This document shows positions 61,999 to 64,000 of a stretch of DNA of 64,000 nucleotides, piece after piece; within the stretch, counting starts at the first letter, position 1; every line of letters begins with the position of its first letter. Source of the DNA: Sycobia sp. Sy_11 (Eukaryota > Arthropoda > Insecta > Hymenoptera > Epichrysomallidae); assembly GCA_018907035.1 (NCBI GenBank), contig JACCIC010000002.1:6387501-6451500 (forward strand), written 5' to 3'. The notes below the pieces were generated by a model. It was not told where the DNA came from, ran no database searches, and worked only from the letters and a program-made list of their open reading frames with translations. The position numbers were made by a program, and so were the translations under genes.

Positions 61999-62374
61999 AA
62001 TTATAATTGTTCTTATGCCACCTCTTGTAGACCAAGCTAACCAATATTTTTATCGGTCTCTTTTTTTATCTATCATCATAGATAGATAGATAGATAAAAA
62101 TCGCGCTTTTGATCGTATTCATTGAAAGAATCTTTATTAATATTTCCACAATCGTCAGAGTCGCCTCATCCATTCAGTATCTATTACAGGTATAATCTTT
62201 CGAAACGAAACGGTATGAGGAAATTAATCTAAAATGTTCAATTCTCGAATTATTCAGGCCGAATGTAATGAAAGCACATCAAACCCGTACAAAAATAAAC
62301 GAGAATGCATATTCAGATCTCGAGAGCGAACTGATGAATGATCTAATGACAATGGTAATATTTAATGTATATGT

Positions 62375-62376
<2 letters not shown>

Positions 62377-62422
<46 letters not shown>
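62377..62422. repeat. (TA)n microsatellite
   Basis: 46 bp. A shorter TA run lies at 62602-62624. Confidence 0.96.
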
Positions 62423-62425
<3 letters not shown>

Positions 62426-62639
62426 GTATAGAAATTCTGTGGTAAATTACGGACTCGGTTGAATTCGTTTCTGATGAGCGCGAACGAATGGAAATTGCCG
62501 CGAAATATGGAAACTACATGTGTATTCTGTAGGATGTATATCAGTATGATGGCGGATCAGAGAGAAAATTTCATTTCGAATAAGGGCATCACAGTGATTC
62601 GTTATATATATATATATATATATAAGGTGGACCATTTTA

Positions 62640-64000
62640 ATCGTCGCACAAAAATATCTCTTTTGCTAAACCAAATGTAAAAAAATTGTTGACGCTGAAG
62701 TCGCTTACAATGTCGTAGGAATACAATAATAACTCTAAACTTGGGATTAACTTTTTCGAATATGTAAACTCTCTCTGCAGAATATTTGTGTAAACAGGGG
62801 ATAATTCCTGGGTGTCTACTACTTGGAGAAGCTTGAAAAATCCGATTTTATCAGGAAAATTTATGAAAATCCTTGGAAAATTTTAATTTTAATTTAAAGA
62901 TTTTAGAAATCTTATCTTCGACATTTGTTAGAATGTATTTATTGAACCTCGTGGAAATTGATTGCTAGCAGTCTAAGTGTAATTCTCTTTTAACGTGAAA
63001 GTGTCACATAATTATTTATAAAATTAACTTTTAATTTTTGCGAAAAGCAAATCACATTTGCGTAGAAATTGCTGATCTAGCAAGCGATATCCGTCGAGAG
63101 ATTAATGAGTCGACTCTTGTTCCATTTTTGTCGAAGCAGCAAAACCTAATTCTAGCTGTTTCAATGTATTTATTGTAGACTAAATAATAAATATTTTTTT
63201 TTAAACTCAAATTTCATTAATCTGATTACTTTTATAGAATCCTATTGAATGAAAGTTTTTGTACAGGCTTTTTGAAATTCTGCTTTATAAATATCATTTC
63301 TATATTGCATAAGAATTTTAACACATATACGCAAGCATAATTTAACGTCCACCGCGTATACGAGGGCGCCACTGAATAAAAATATAAATAATAAATGGCC
63401 AACACTAATATACAGATAATACAGTGCTCATATGGACAGAACATATATTTCACTTCAAAAATAAATTTTTATACTTAACTATTTTGTTAATGCAAGCAAA
63501 ATTTTTGGCACTTATTGTATACTAATGTCGGCTACATTAGTTTTGCTTTCCACCGCCGATAGCACATAATATATTGAAATTGGCAAAATACGTAGTCATT
63601 AGCGGATTGCAATGCTAATATTTAAACAATTTTTAGATTTTTTGACTTACGTGTTTTAATACGTTGGTCAATATGGCCCAGCTAGTATAGGCCACTAATA
63701 ATATCTTAAGGATCTTGATAAATATGTAAGTGAATTTTTCTTTATGTATCGTACGTGAAAATCAGCTAGATGTCGTAGCTGCCAATTCAATTACTTCGAT
63801 TGGCCTCGGAAAATTTAGGGGTTGGTTGTTCATAACCCGGGTAACCTGACGGAAGTTTCGACTGTCATTATTCACTAATTTTTCTAACTATCAAATAAAT
63901 TGCGATTGTCTGCACTGACAAGGAACTCGTTAATTAAGCAGTTTTCACTATCAGAGTTAACAAAGACGATCATGTGACCAAACGGGTTATGGTCGTCAGA
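62640..64000. other. AT-rich non-coding DNA to the window edge
   Basis: No coding signal. It contains one copy of the GGGCGCCA-type repeat (63350-63450). The last 200 bp shows nothing recognisable. Confidence 0.5.
63350..63450 (+). repeat. Dispersed short repeat, GGGCGCCA type (fullest copy)
   Basis: Contains both halves of the family: CCACCGCGTATACGAGGGCG (shared with 52950-53015 inverted) and TATACAGATAATACAGTG plus ATGGA (shared with 15990-16020). The GGGCGCCA...GAATA...TACAGATAAT order is shared with 28628-28690. Confidence 0.6.

Noticed and set aside
62068..62097. GATA series that might be a binding-site array
   Set aside because: Only about five tandem GATA units; best read as a short tetranucleotide microsatellite.

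Overview
This is a 64 kb piece of a eukaryotic nuclear genome, and I cannot support a single intact protein-coding gene in it. The composition suggests an insect, most likely a hymenopteran (ant, bee or parasitoid wasp). The signs are an AT-rich background, very many long (TA)n, (CT)n and (GT)n microsatellites, and many (CG)n and (GT)n(CG)n runs that still keep their CpGs, as expected where germline DNA methylation is sparse. The species assignment is inference. Almost all long open frames come from microsatellites (Tyr-Ile from TA, Ser-Leu or Arg-Glu from CT/GA, Cys-Val or Thr-His from GT/AC). The rest have no recognisable domain.

Layout: AT-rich, largely unique DNA (about 1-3.9, 6.7-10.5, 11.3-13.9, 18.5-19.9, 28.6-33, 38.9-39.9, 42.6-43.9, 49-50.6, 51.7-55, 57.8-60.1 and 61-64 kb) alternates with GC- and CpG-rich blocks full of purine/pyrimidine tracts (about 10.7-11.3, 17-18.5, 20.3-20.8, 24-28.6, 33-33.5, 35.6-35.9, 38.4-38.8, 40-40.5, 44.8-48.9, 50.6-51.6 and 55.4-57.6 kb). 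This is the pattern of a large intergenic or intronic regulatory region. The GC-rich blocks are the best candidates for cis-regulatory DNA, but nothing in a single sequence proves that.

Mobile-element remains are the most solid biological content. An 853 bp inverted-repeat element (26711-27563) has ~220 bp termini and a 6-bp target duplication. A 266 bp mariner-type MITE (29090-29355) has a TA duplication. A dispersed family occurs at 22735-23380 and, inverted, at 59190-59815; a partial copy at 58913-59060 makes a fold-back structure there. A shorter repeat is shared by 16638-16762 and 37080-37192. A small GGGCGCCA-type repeat is spread over four places. A decayed retroelement fragment resembling the end of a Penelope-like reverse transcriptase ORF lies at 52261-52600.

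The least explained structure is a pair of 1 kb regions (14.95-15.85 and 37.29-38.28 kb) packed with small hairpins whose arms carry CACTG/CAGTG. A compact 20-bp hairpin at 22143-22195 has pre-miRNA-like dimensions. A cluster of four ~50 bp (TA)n tracts at 17.0-17.9 kb surrounds a canonical G-quadruplex motif. These are hypotheses and each needs comparative or expression data.
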